Below, piece by piece: positions 25,389-33,300 of a stretch of DNA of 40,913 nucleotides. Each line of letters begins with the position of its first letter. Position 1 is the stretch's first letter. Made by a program: the position numbers and the translations under genes. The DNA is from an uncultured Bacilli bacterium. Its GTDB lineage: Bacteria > Bacillota_I > Bacilli_A > RF39 > UBA660. Location of the stretch: assembly GCA_944372055.1 (NCBI GenBank), contig CALVYF010000008.1, positions 1-40,913 on the forward strand. The letters run 5' to 3'. The notes beneath the pieces are model-generated. The model was not told where the DNA came from, searched no databases, and saw only the letters and a program-made list of their open reading frames with translations.

Positions 25389-25412
25389 AAAAGAAGGCAA
25401 CTTCTTTTTTTT
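25387..25412 (+). terminator. Terminator between gap and pgk
   Basis: Ten-bp stem AAAAAAGAAG (25387-25396) with CTTCTTTTTT (25401-25410), loop GCAA, T run. It would reduce read-through from gap and allow separate levels of pgk. Confidence 0.85.
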
Positions 25413-25427
25413 CATTAAAAAAAATGA

Positions 25428-25433
25428 TATACT
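25428..25433 (+). promoter_or_regulatory. Candidate pgk -10 box
   Basis: TATACT at 25428-25433. At -35 only the T run of the gap terminator (25405-25410) is available. Confidence 0.4.
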
Positions 25434-25457
25434 GAATATAGATAGGAGAAGGTAGCC

Positions 25458-26630
25458 ATGAAGACAATAAAAGATATAAATTTAGAAAATAAAAAAGTAT
25501 TAATTCGTTGTGACTTTAACGTTCCAATGAAAGAAGGAAAAATAGTAGATGATACAAGAATTACTGCAGCATTGCCTACGATTCAATACGCATTAGAACA
25601 AAATGCAAAAGTAATTTTATTCTCACATTTAGGAAGAGTAAAAGAAGAAGCAGATTTAGCAAAAAATAATTTAGTTCCTGTTGCTAAAAGATTAGAAGAA
25701 TTATTAAATCAGTCAGTAACATTCATTGAAGAGACTCGTGGAGAAAAGTTAGAAAATGCTATTAATAACATGAAAGAAAAAGATGTAATCTTAGTACAAA
25801 ATACAAGATATGAAGACTTAGATGGCAAAAAAGAAAGTAAAAATGATCCAGAGTTAGGAAAGTACTGGGCATCTCTAGGTGACGTATTTGTTAATGATGC
25901 TTTTGGTACAATTCATAGAGCACATGCATCTAATGTAGGAATCGCTTCTCACTTAGACTCTTGCATTGGATTCTTAATTGAAAAGGAATTAAATGCCTTA
26001 CAAGAATTAGATAATCCAGAGCATCCATTTATAGTCGTACTAGGTGGAGCAAAAGTTGCTGATAAAATTGGTGTAATTGAAAATCTAGTAAAAAAAGCAG
26101 ACAAAATTTTAATTGGTGGAGGAATGGCTTTCACATTCTTAAAAGCAGAAGGATATGAAATAGGGAATTCTTTATTAGATGAAGAAAATATAGACTTCTG
26201 TAAAAGCATTGTAAAAGAATATCCAAACAAAATTGTACTACCAGTAGATGTAGCTGTAGCAACAGAATATAGTGAAAAAGAAGAGTATAAAGTAAAAGAT
26301 ATTAGCAATTTAGAGTATAATGAAATGGGATTAGATATTGGTCCTAATACAGAGGCTTTATTTGAAAACTATCTAAAAGATGCAAAAATTGCTGTTTGGA
26401 ATGGCCCTTTAGGAGTATATGAATTTGAAAAGTATAAACAAGGAACAAATCATGTTTTACAATTTATAGTAGATAATAATATTAAAGTTATATTAGGTGG
26501 AGGGGATATTGTTGCTGCAGCCTCTACTTCAGGATATAAAGATAAAGTTTACCATGCTTCTACCGGAGGAGGAGCCACATTAGAATATCTAGAAGGAAAA
26601 ACTCTACCAGGATTGGAAGCTATAAAGTAA
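25458..26630 (+). CDS. pgk: Phosphoglycerate kinase
   Basis: Transfers phosphate from 1,3-bisphosphoglycerate to ADP in glycolysis. The 390-aa product shows RCDFNVPM near the N-terminus (substrate site), SHLGR, the hinge region and nucleotide loop VVLGGAKVADKIG, WNGPLGVYE, and GGGDIVAA and STGGGATLE at the C-terminus. It is a normal length. ATG 25458 has GGAGAAGG upstream. A GNAT-like gene begins one base after its stop, followed by tpiA, so these three are probably co-transcribed. Confidence 0.98.
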   Translation: MKTIKDINLENKKVLIRCDFNVPMKEGKIVDDTRITAALPTIQYALEQNAKVILFSHLGRVKEEADLAKNNLVPVAKRLEELLNQSVTFIEETRGEKLENAINNMKEKDVILVQNTRYEDLDGKKESKNDPELGKYWASLGDVFVNDAFGTIHRAHASNVGIASHLDSCIGFLIEKELNALQELDNPEHPFIVVLGGAKVADKIGVIENLVKKADKILIGGGMAFTFLKAEGYEIGNSLLDEENIDFCKSIVKEYPNKIVLPVDVAVATEYSEKEEYKVKDISNLEYNEMGLDIGPNTEALFENYLKDAKIAVWNGPLGVYEFEKYKQGTNHVLQFIVDNNIKVILGGGDIVAAASTSGYKDKVYHASTGGGATLEYLEGKTLPGLEAIK

Positions 26631-26631
26631 A

Positions 26632-27126
26632 ATGAGAGAACAAGTGGTTGTTGCCAGTCCATATAATAATGAACATATAAAATTAATAGAAGAGTATGAA
26701 ACTAGAAACGGTTTAAAGAATTCAACTTCAGAATATTTGCAAAAGACAAGAAATATGATGTCTGAAATTGACTATAAACAACTAGAACAAGAACGACCAG
26801 AGATTTTGAAAACCTTATTTATTCAAAGTGATGAACAGATAATAACAGTAGCTCATTTAATGGGAGAAAAAGATAGAAAAGTGTGTCAAATGACAATAGA
26901 TAATACAGCTTCCTCAAAATGGCAAGAAAAAATGTTACAAGAAGCTGAAAATTTTGCATTTACTACTTTAGGTATGGAGGAAGTGGTGTTGCTACAAGAA
27001 GAAGGAACACGTATTCCAACAACATATTTTTCTAATCATGGCTTTGAGGATTTAGGAGTAGAATCTGGAATGCAAATATATATGAAGTCAAGAAATATAG
27101 AGAAAAATAGCGCTTATCAAATGTAG
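26632..27126 (+). CDS. Divergent GNAT-acetyltransferase-like protein
   Basis: The 164-aa product ends like a GNAT domain: a helix WQEKMLQEAENFAFTTLGM, strand EEVVLLQ, then YFSNHGFEDLG and a final strand MQIYMKS, which parallel the family's last helix, Y--GF segment and end strand. The usual acetyl-CoA loop (Q/R-x-x-G-x-G/A) is not visible, so acetyltransferase activity is doubtful. It starts one base after pgk with no strong ribosome binding site, which suggests translation coupled to pgk, and tpiA follows 14 bases later. No glycolytic role is known. Confidence 0.55.
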   Translation: MREQVVVASPYNNEHIKLIEEYETRNGLKNSTSEYLQKTRNMMSEIDYKQLEQERPEILKTLFIQSDEQIITVAHLMGEKDRKVCQMTIDNTASSKWQEKMLQEAENFAFTTLGMEEVVLLQEEGTRIPTTYFSNHGFEDLGVESGMQIYMKSRNIEKNSAYQM

Positions 27127-27140
27127 AAGGAATTGATAAA

Positions 27141-27842
27141 ATGATCATAGCATTAAATAATAAATGTAATTTAACAAAAGAAGACTTTCTAACTTATCAA
27201 AAAGAATTAGAAACAATAGAAAAAAGCTCAAAAATAATACTATGCCCTACGAATATATTTATTGGAATAGTAAATTTATCAAATATAGAATTAGGAGCTC
27301 AAAATGTAAGCAGCACAGAATGTGGAGCTTATACTGGAGAAGTATCGGCATTACAATTAAAATCAATGGGAGTAAAATACTGTATTGTAGGTCATTCAGA
27401 AAGAAGAAAATATCAACAGGAAACGAACAAAGAAATTAATGAAAAAGTTAAAAACCTATTACGTGAAGAAATAATTCCTATTTTATGTATCGGGGAGTCC
27501 AAAGAAGAAAGAGAACATAATCAACAGAATGAAGTAATCATAAACGAAATAGAAAAAGCAATTAGTGATTTAAACGAAGAAATAAGAAAAAAAATAATTA
27601 TTGCATATGAGCCAATATGGGCGATTGGTACGGGACTAACTCCAACAAATGTAGAGATAGAGGAAATTATAAAACTAATCAAAAAATATCTTCCTGATAA
27701 TAAAGTGTTATATGGTGGAAGTGCCAATGAGAAAAACATAGAAGAATTAAGAAAAATATCTATCATAGATGGATACTTATTAGGTGGTTTGAGTTTAAAA
27801 CCAGACCAATTAAAAATCTTTTTAGAAAAATTAGAAAATTAG
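27141..27842 (+). CDS. tpiA: Triosephosphate isomerase
   Basis: Interconverts dihydroxyacetone phosphate and glyceraldehyde-3-phosphate. The 233-aa product keeps all catalytic residues: K8, H85 in VGHSERR and E157 in AYEPIWAIGTG, followed by the phosphate loop VLYGGS. It is shorter than the usual 250 or so residues. The first active-site loop is unusual: the common GNWKMN reads LNNKCN, keeping the lysine and last asparagine but losing the tryptophan and methionine. ATG 27141 follows GAAGGAAT. It belongs to the pgk transcript and ends in a terminator. Confidence 0.95.
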   Translation: MIIALNNKCNLTKEDFLTYQKELETIEKSSKIILCPTNIFIGIVNLSNIELGAQNVSSTECGAYTGEVSALQLKSMGVKYCIVGHSERRKYQQETNKEINEKVKNLLREEIIPILCIGESKEEREHNQQNEVIINEIEKAISDLNEEIRKKIIIAYEPIWAIGTGLTPTNVEIEEIIKLIKKYLPDNKVLYGGSANEKNIEELRKISIIDGYLLGGLSLKPDQLKIFLEKLEN

Positions 27843-27850
27843 ACAAATTA

Positions 27851-27880
27851 GACAGTTTCGACAAAACTTGTCTTTTTTTT
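27851..27880 (+). terminator. Terminator after tpiA
   Basis: GACAGTTT pairs with AAACTTGTC (27864-27872) with one bulged base, followed by a run of eight T. Confidence 0.7.
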
Positions 27881-27906
27881 CTCTATCATTTTTAAGAAAG
27901 CTAGTA

Positions 27907-27912
27907 TATAAT
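27907..27912 (+). promoter_or_regulatory. spo0A -10 box
   Basis: TATAAT at 27907-27912; the -35 region (TATCAT, 27884-27889) is weak. The in-frame ATG at 27911 lies within the box. A sigma-H type promoter could not be recognised. Confidence 0.5.
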
Positions 27913-27943
27913 GAAAATACGTGCAGTACTGAGAGGAGAACAA

Positions 27944-28717
27944 ATGAAAAAGACAAGAGTATTAGTAGTAGACGATAATAAGAGTTTAGTAGAAATGATT
28001 AAGGAATATTTTAAAGAACGTCCCGAGGTCACAATTTCACTAGAAGCTTATGATGGTGCAGAGGGAATTCGTTTGATAGAAAAGAAACAGGAAGAGTATG
28101 ATATCATTCTATTAGACCTAATTATGCCTAATAAAGATGGAATTGCAGTACTGGAATATATGAAAAAGAAATCAATAGATAAGAAAGTAATTGTATTAAC
28201 TTCTTATAATACACAAGATATGATACGAAAAGTTTCCGAACTAGGAGTAAATTACTTTATATTAAAACCATTTGAGTTAGAAGATTTAGAAAAGAGAATA
28301 TTAGAAGTAGCAGCCGGAGTAAAATTTGGTGGAAAAGAAATAGATGTATATCATAACAATCTACAGATAGCTATAACTAAAACACTACATGAATTAGGTG
28401 TACCTTCTCATATTAAAGGCTATCAATATATTAGAGAAAGCATTTCCTTAGTGTATGAACGACCAGAAATTGTCGGAGGAATTACAAAAGAGTTATATCC
28501 AGAAGTCGCTAAAAGATTTAATACTACAGTATCTCGTGTAGAAAGAGCCATACGACATGCTATTGAAGTTAGTTGGAATCGTGGTAACTGGGATTTGATG
28601 GAAGAGATATTTGGTCATAGTGTTGATATTGATAAAGCCAAGCCAACAAATTCAGAATTCATTATTACAGTAGCGGACAAGTTAAGATTAGAATTTTCTA
28701 AGCCATTGGCTAATTAA
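27944..28717 (+). CDS. spo0A: Sporulation transcription factor Spo0A
   Basis: Master response regulator of entry into sporulation in Firmicutes. The 257-aa product has a receiver domain (acidic pocket DD at 10-11, phospho-acceptor D58 in LLDLIMP, T86, K108 in ILKPF) and the long helical Spo0A C-terminal domain from about 140. That domain includes [12 protein letters not shown] and the recognition helix [16 protein letters not shown] start at ATG 27944, after GAGAGGAGAA; the longer frame at 27911 starts within the promoter. No other sporulation gene is near, and it sits between glycolytic genes with its own terminator. Its presence suggests an endospore former or a lineage that recently was one. 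Confidence 0.95.
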   Translation: MKKTRVLVVDDNKSLVEMIKEYFKERPEVTISLEAYDGAEGIRLIEKKQEEYDIILLDLIMPNKDGIAVLEYMKKKSIDKKVIVLTSYNTQDMIRKVSELGVNYFILKPFELEDLEKRILEVAAGVKFGGKEIDVYHNNLQIAITKTLHELGVPSHIKGYQYIRESISLVYERPEIVGGITKELYPEVAKRFNTTVSRVERAIRHAIEVSWNRGNWDLMEEIFGHSVDIDKAKPTNSEFIITVADKLRLEFSKPLAN

Positions 28718-28738
28718 AGACGAATAACGTCTTTTTTT
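28716..28738 (+). terminator. spo0A terminator
   Basis: Seven-bp stem AAAGACG/CGTCTTT around AATAA, followed by T residues. Confidence 0.8.
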
Positions 28739-28747
28739 CTTTCTCAA

Positions 28748-28776
28748 TTGACTTTTGCCAGAAAAAAAAGTATACT
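28748..28776 (+). promoter_or_regulatory. Promoter of the ATPase-gpmI pair
   Basis: TTGACT (28748-28753) and TATACT (28771-28776), spacing 17 bases. Confidence 0.75.
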
Positions 28777-28809
28777 TATTTTAGAAAATCTGTAAGGAGG
28801 AAACACAAT

Positions 28810-30087
28810 ATGGAACGAAAGATAGAAAAATTTCTTCAAAAATGGCAAAAAGATATTATTAGAAAACCCTTAATCTTATATGGACCTAAACAAGTGGGAA
28901 AAAGTTATTCTGCCTTAGATTTTGGTAAAACAAATTATAAAAATACAATTTATTTCAATACAAGTAACAACAAGCCATTAGAAGAATTATTTATACGTGA
29001 AAAATCCACAGAACGTTTAATCTTAAATTTATCACTTCTATCAGGGGAAACAATACTGCCAGAGGACACCTTAATTATTTTTGATAATGTAAATAATCTT
29101 GAAATAATAAAAGGACTAAAGTTATTTGGCAGTGAACATAGCAAATATCATATGATTGCTATTACTTCACGAAGAGAAAATTTAAATCTTTTTAAGGGAG
29201 AAGAATTGCAATTTAAAGGTATGAATGAAATGGATTTTGAAGAATTTTTATGGGCTAAAAATGAAAAAGCTTTAGCAGAACTGATTCGCGAATCTTTTAC
29301 AAAACATAAAACCTGTCCATTCCATAAATTAGCCTTAGAGCTATTTCAAGAATACTTAATGACCGGAGGATTTCCTGAAGTAGTAGATGCTAACTTATCA
29401 GGTAAGAGTGAACAAGAAATTGATATTATGAAACAGAAAATTTTAGAAGTATATGAAAGAGAACTTATTTCTTGTAAAACATTAATTGATATCCCCCGGG
29501 GACTAGAGGTAATAGAATCTCTTCCAGAACAACTAAAAAAAGACAACAAAAAGTTTCAATATGGAGTAATCGGTACAGGAAGAAGAGCAAAAGAATATGA
29601 TAGTACAATTAATTTCCTAGTAAATAACCAAATTGTTTATAGAAGTTATAAGATTTCTACAGTAAAATCTCCACTTAGTAGTTGCCGAGAAACAGATAGT
29701 TTTAAATTATATTTACCAGATGATGGACTGTTATTTTCAATGTTGCATGTAACCTTAAAACAACTACTGAGCGATGAAAAGATAAAAGAAATATTATATG
29801 AAAATAGTATTGCGAAAGCATTAGCGGAAGCAGGATATGCCCTATACTATTATCAATCTGAAGGAAAAGCAGAAGTTAATTTTGTAATTCAAAATAGAAT
29901 GGGTAAAATCATCCCGATAGAACTAATTACAAAATCAGACTCTAAAGCAAAATCTTTATCAGTATTTATGAAAAAGTTTACAGTAACTGAAGCATATCGT
30001 GTAACAGAAAATAATTTTGCAACAAAAAAAGAAGTTAGATATATCCCAATTTATGCTATGTTTTGTTTAAATGACAGTAGAATGTAA
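28810..30087 (+). CDS. AAA-type ATPase of the AAA_14/DUF4143 type, with altered active sites
   Basis: The N-terminal half is an AAA_14-like P-loop domain: Walker A GPKQVGKS at 25-32, Walker B TLIIFDNVNN, arginine-containing ITSRREN, and MDFEEFL, typical of this family. The C-terminal half follows the DUF4143 layout, ending in a PD-(D/E)xK-like fold. Two sites look damaged: the usual DE after Walker B reads DN, and the nuclease-like signature (xIDF...IEVK) reads AEVNFVIQ...IPIELIT. The role of this widespread family is not established. ATG 28810 follows AAGGAGG. gpmI follows after 12 bases with no promoter, so glycolytic gpmI depends on this transcript. Confidence 0.82.
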   Translation: MERKIEKFLQKWQKDIIRKPLILYGPKQVGKSYSALDFGKTNYKNTIYFNTSNNKPLEELFIREKSTERLILNLSLLSGETILPEDTLIIFDNVNNLEIIKGLKLFGSEHSKYHMIAITSRRENLNLFKGEELQFKGMNEMDFEEFLWAKNEKALAELIRESFTKHKTCPFHKLALELFQEYLMTGGFPEVVDANLSGKSEQEIDIMKQKILEVYERELISCKTLIDIPRGLEVIESLPEQLKKDNKKFQYGVIGTGRRAKEYDSTINFLVNNQIVYRSYKISTVKSPLSSCRETDSFKLYLPDDGLLFSMLHVTLKQLLSDEKIKEILYENSIAKALAEAGYALYYYQSEGKAEVNFVIQNRMGKIIPIELITKSDSKAKSLSVFMKKFTVTEAYRVTENNFATKKEVRYIPIYAMFCLNDSRM

Positions 30088-30099
30088 GGAGATGATGAT

Positions 30100-31602
30100 A
30101 TGAAAAAACCAATTGTATTAGCGATATTAGATGGGTATGGTTTAAGAGAAGAAACACATGGGAATGCTGTAAAATTGGCAAAAAATCCAGTGTTTACAGA
30201 CTTGTGGAATACTTATCCACATACCACTTTAACAGCATCTGGACAACTAGTGGGACTTCCTAAAGGACAAATGGGAAATAGTGAAGTAGGGCATATGAAC
30301 ATAGGTGCAGGTAGAATTGTCTATCAACCACTAGAACTAATCAATAAATCAATTGAAGATAAAGAGTTTTTTCAAAATGAGGAAATAAAAAAAGTAATGC
30401 ATCATGTAAAAGAAAATGACTCTAAACTACACTTAATGGGACTTATAAGTGATGGAGGCGTGCATTCTCATATAAATCACCTACTAGCACTACTAGACAT
30501 GTGTAAACTTGAAGGGGTAACTAATGTATATCTTCATTTATTTACAGATGGACGTGATGTACCTCCAAAAAGTGCTTATACTTATATAGAACAAGTAGAA
30601 GAAAAATTAAAAGAATTAGATTTTGGCCAAATTGCCTCTATTTCAGGAAGATATTACGCAATGGACAGAGATAACAACTATGACAGACTAATAAAAGCCT
30701 ATGATGTTATTGTAAATGACAAAGGAGACATAGAAAATTCACCAAGAGAATATATTGAAAATAGTTATAAAAATGAAATTATAGATGAATTCTTCTTACC
30801 AGCTAGGTTTGCTGAAAACGGCAATGTAGAAGAAAATGACGGAATCATTGCTTTCAATTTTAGAAAAGATAGATTACGAGAACTCTTCACAGCTATAACG
30901 AATCCAACGGCAGTAGATATGGAAACTGTTCATTTTGACAATGTAAAGACATTAACTATGATGCCAGTTGTAGAATCTGTAAAAGCTCCACATGCTTTTA
31001 GTGATCCGATATTAACAAATATTTTAGGGGAGTATATTGAAAAACAAAACTTATCTCAATTAAGAATTGCTGAAACAGAAAAATATGCCCATGTAACATT
31101 TTTCTTTGATGGAGGAAAAGAAGTAGATTATAAAAATGAAAAGAAAGTATTAATACCTTCTCCTAAAGTTGCAACTTATGACTTAAAACCAGAAATGAGT
31201 GCTAACGAAGTAACAGAAGCACTATTAAAAGAATTATCTAATACCGACTTAGTAATTTTGAATTTCGCAAATGGAGATATGGTAGGACACACAGGGGTAT
31301 TAGAAGCTGCAATCAAAGCAGTAGAAACGGTAGATAAAAATTTGAAACTAATCTATGATAAAATAATGGAGCTAGGTGGAATTTTAATTGTTACTGCTGA
31401 CCATGGTAATTGTGAAGAAATGTTAGATGATAATGATAATATAGTAACATCTCATACAACGAACCCTGTACCATTTATTATTACAGAACAAGGACTGAAA
31501 CTTCATGAAGGAAAATTAGGAGATATAGCTCCAACAATATTAGATTTGATGAATATAGAAAAACCAGAGGAAATGACAGGGGTAAGTCTAATAGAAAAAT
31601 AA
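30100..31602 (+). CDS. gpmI: 2,3-bisphosphoglycerate-independent phosphoglycerate mutase
   Basis: Interconverts 3- and 2-phosphoglycerate using two manganese ions and a phosphoserine. The 500-aa product has D11 in AILDGYG, the active serine S61 in GQMGNSEVGHMNIGAGR, FTDGRDVPP, AMDRDNN(Y)DR and the late TADHGNCEEM metal site. ATG 30100 follows AAGGAGATGATGAT. It is read with the upstream ATPase gene and separated from tpiA by spo0A. Enolase, the usual next gene, is not in the window. Confidence 0.97.
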   Translation: MKKPIVLAILDGYGLREETHGNAVKLAKNPVFTDLWNTYPHTTLTASGQLVGLPKGQMGNSEVGHMNIGAGRIVYQPLELINKSIEDKEFFQNEEIKKVMHHVKENDSKLHLMGLISDGGVHSHINHLLALLDMCKLEGVTNVYLHLFTDGRDVPPKSAYTYIEQVEEKLKELDFGQIASISGRYYAMDRDNNYDRLIKAYDVIVNDKGDIENSPREYIENSYKNEIIDEFFLPARFAENGNVEENDGIIAFNFRKDRLRELFTAITNPTAVDMETVHFDNVKTLTMMPVVESVKAPHAFSDPILTNILGEYIEKQNLSQLRIAETEKYAHVTFFFDGGKEVDYKNEKKVLIPSPKVATYDLKPEMSANEVTEALLKELSNTDLVILNFANGDMVGHTGVLEAAIKAVETVDKNLKLIYDKIMELGGILIVTADHGNCEEMLDDNDNIVTSHTTNPVPFIITEQGLKLHEGKLGDIAPTILDLMNIEKPEEMTGVSLIEK

Positions 31603-31640
31603 AAGCAATGCTAAGAAATCTTTTCTTGCATTGCTTTTTC
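31601..31640. terminator. Bidirectional terminator after gpmI
   Basis: Stem AAAAGCAATGC (31601-31611) with GCATTGCTTTT (31628-31638), extended inward by AAGAA/TTCTT with one bulge. It is shared with the converging regulator gene. Confidence 0.88.
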
Positions 31641-31907
31641 TATAATAGGACGAAACTGTTTCATATCAAATTCTAATAAATCATCTAAACTAACATTTAA
31701 TGCTTTTGATATTCTCCATGCGGTAAAAGCGGAAAAAGTGTTTTTCCCTTTTAGAGATTCTAAAGAACGTACAAACTCATGAGAAACATCAATCTCATCA
31801 GCAAGTTGAGCCTGTGTCCAGCCTTTAGCAATTCTAGCATCCCGAATATGTTCGATAGCTATTTTCTTAAAATATAATTCATATAAATTTCTCTCGTCTC
31901 GATTCAT
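31611..31907 (-). CDS. XRE-family helix-turn-helix regulator
   Basis: The 98-aa protein has a Cro/C1-type HTH at about residues 21-77: RIAKGWTQAQLADEIDVSHEFVRSLE with the typical WTQAQLA first helix, followed by WRISKALNVSLDDLLEF. A helical tail of about 20 residues is too short for a ligand domain. The start follows GGTGATGAT. It is divergent from dinB, sharing the 116-base region that holds the dinB promoter, so it may control itself and possibly dinB. No adjacent toxin gene supports an antitoxin role. Confidence 0.85.
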   Translation of the reverse strand: MNRDERNLYELYFKKIAIEHIRDARIAKGWTQAQLADEIDVSHEFVRSLESLKGKNTFSAFTAWRISKALNVSLDDLLEFDMKQFRPIIEKAMQEKIS

Positions 31908-31964
31908 ATCATCACCATATGATTAGTATGCTTTGGTTTTTAAAGAATATTCGAAAAACCATCG

Positions 31965-32001
31965 TTGTTCGATTGCGTGAAAAAGGAAACTTCATTATAA
32001 T
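31965..32001 (+). promoter_or_regulatory. dinB promoter with the uvrA-like motif
   Basis: TTGCGT (31973-31978) and TATAAT (31996-32001) are spaced by 17 bases. TTGTTCGATTG (31965-31975) overlaps the -35 box exactly as it does before uvrA. The right arm of the uvrA inverted repeat is only partly kept here (CGTGAAAAA). Confidence 0.7.
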
Positions 32002-32023
32002 AAGGATAAAAGTGAGGGAAAAT

Positions 32024-33250
32024 ATGAAGGAAAGATTGATTTTTCATATAGACGTAAATAATGCATTTCTATCATGGACAGCAGTACTTTTATTAAAACA
32101 GGGATATAAAACGGATATTAGGAAAATTCCAGCAATCATCGGTGGCTCCGAAACAGAAAGACGAGGAATAGTTTTAGCTAAGTCCCCAGTAGCAAAAAAA
32201 ATGGGAATAAAGACAGCAGAAACGATTTATCAAGCAAAAAAGAAATGTCCTAATTTAAAAATTTTTCCTCCAAATTATCGTTGGTATTATGAACAATCTC
32301 AAAAACTTTTTAAATACTTATCTCAATACTCTCCACTATTAGAACAATTTTCGATTGATGAATGTTTTTTAGATATGACGGGAACTAACTATTTATATAA
32401 AGACTATTATCAATTGGCAGTAAAAATAAAAGAAGAAGTAAAAGAAAAATTTGGTTTTACCGTAAATATAGGAATTGGAAATAATAAATTATGTGCAAAA
32501 ATGGCTTCTGATTTTGAAAAGCCTGATAAGGTCCATACACTATTCAAAGAAGAGATAGAAGAAAAATTATGGCCACTAGATGTAGGTGACTTATTCATGG
32601 TAGGAAAAAGAACGAAAGAGGAATTAAATAAACTAAATATTTATACAATAAAAGATTTAGCTTTTAGTAATGAAAAAACATTAGAAAAACGATTTAAAAG
32701 TCAGGCTAAATATTTAAAAGAAGCAGCCTGGGGAATGGATAAAACAAAAGTGGAACCAAGAAGCAGTAAAACAACTAGTATTTCCACAACCGAAACGCTG
32801 ACGCACGATTATACAGATGAAGAAAAACTAAAAGATATTTTATTTAGGCAAACAGAAGATGTAACCAGGGAATTAAGAAAACAAAAGCAATATGCTAAGA
32901 CGGTGGCAGTCATCTATAAAAATAAAGATTTTAGAAACTATTCTGCGCAAGCAAAATTACCTCATTTAACAAATAGCACAAAGGAAATTTATAAATTAGT
33001 AATAGAAATATTCAATAAAAGTTACAAAAAAGATCCAATTCGTTTAATTGGTGTAAGACTTGCAGATTTACAAGAGACAAAAGAAAGGCAGATGACATTA
33101 TTCGAAGAAAATAATGAGGAAGAGGAAAAGGAAGAAGAAATTCAAAAAACAATTGATGATATTAATCAAAAATTTGGAAAATCAATTATTGCTCCAGCAT
33201 CATTAAAAATTATAGGAAATCCAAAATCCAAACGAAACATGAAGGATTGA
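32024..33250 (+). CDS. dinB: Y-family DNA polymerase (DinB/Pol IV-type)
   Basis: Translesion DNA polymerase. The 408-aa product has the metal-binding FHIDVNNAF (D9), the second catalytic site SIDECFLDMTG, thumb-region helix-hairpin-helix features (VGKRTKEELNKLNIYTIKDL) and the little-finger domain. QMTLF at 356-360 looks like a sliding-clamp-binding motif. I start at ATG 32024 (MKERLIFHID) after AAAGTGAGGG; the longer in-frame start at 31919 lies upstream of the promoter at 31973-32001 and is rejected. A terminator follows. The promoter motif shared with uvrA suggests damage-inducible expression. Confidence 0.93.
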   Translation: MKERLIFHIDVNNAFLSWTAVLLLKQGYKTDIRKIPAIIGGSETERRGIVLAKSPVAKKMGIKTAETIYQAKKKCPNLKIFPPNYRWYYEQSQKLFKYLSQYSPLLEQFSIDECFLDMTGTNYLYKDYYQLAVKIKEEVKEKFGFTVNIGIGNNKLCAKMASDFEKPDKVHTLFKEEIEEKLWPLDVGDLFMVGKRTKEELNKLNIYTIKDLAFSNEKTLEKRFKSQAKYLKEAAWGMDKTKVEPRSSKTTSISTTETLTHDYTDEEKLKDILFRQTEDVTRELRKQKQYAKTVAVIYKNKDFRNYSAQAKLPHLTNSTKEIYKLVIEIFNKSYKKDPIRLIGVRLADLQETKERQMTLFEENNEEEEKEEEIQKTIDDINQKFGKSIIAPASLKIIGNPKSKRNMKD

Positions 33251-33265
33251 AAAAATCCTTTTTTT
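33242..33265 (+). terminator. dinB terminator
   Basis: Seven-bp stem AAGGATT/AATCCTT around GAAAA with a T run; it overlaps the dinB stop. Confidence 0.8.
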
Positions 33266-33266
33266 G

Positions 33267-33275
33267 TGTTATAAT
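33267..33275 (+). promoter_or_regulatory. Extended -10 promoter of the 233-aa orphan
   Basis: TGT then TATAAT (33270-33275), an extended -10 element right behind the dinB terminator. Its T run occupies the -35 area. Confidence 0.55.
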
Positions 33276-33300
33276 ACGCGCCAAGAGAGGGGGGGACTCT

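Noticed and set aside
27242-27439. Second plus-strand frame inside tpiA
   Set aside because: It overlaps a conserved enzyme gene, has no ribosome binding site and its composition is that of an out-of-frame translation.
31611-31907. Toxin-antitoxin pair
   Set aside because: The XRE protein could be an antitoxin, but the neighbours are gpmI and dinB and no toxin-like small gene adjoins it.
31919-32023. 35-residue N-terminal extension of dinB
   Set aside because: It would be translated from DNA upstream of the promoter at 31973-32001, and family alignment starts at MKERLIFHID.
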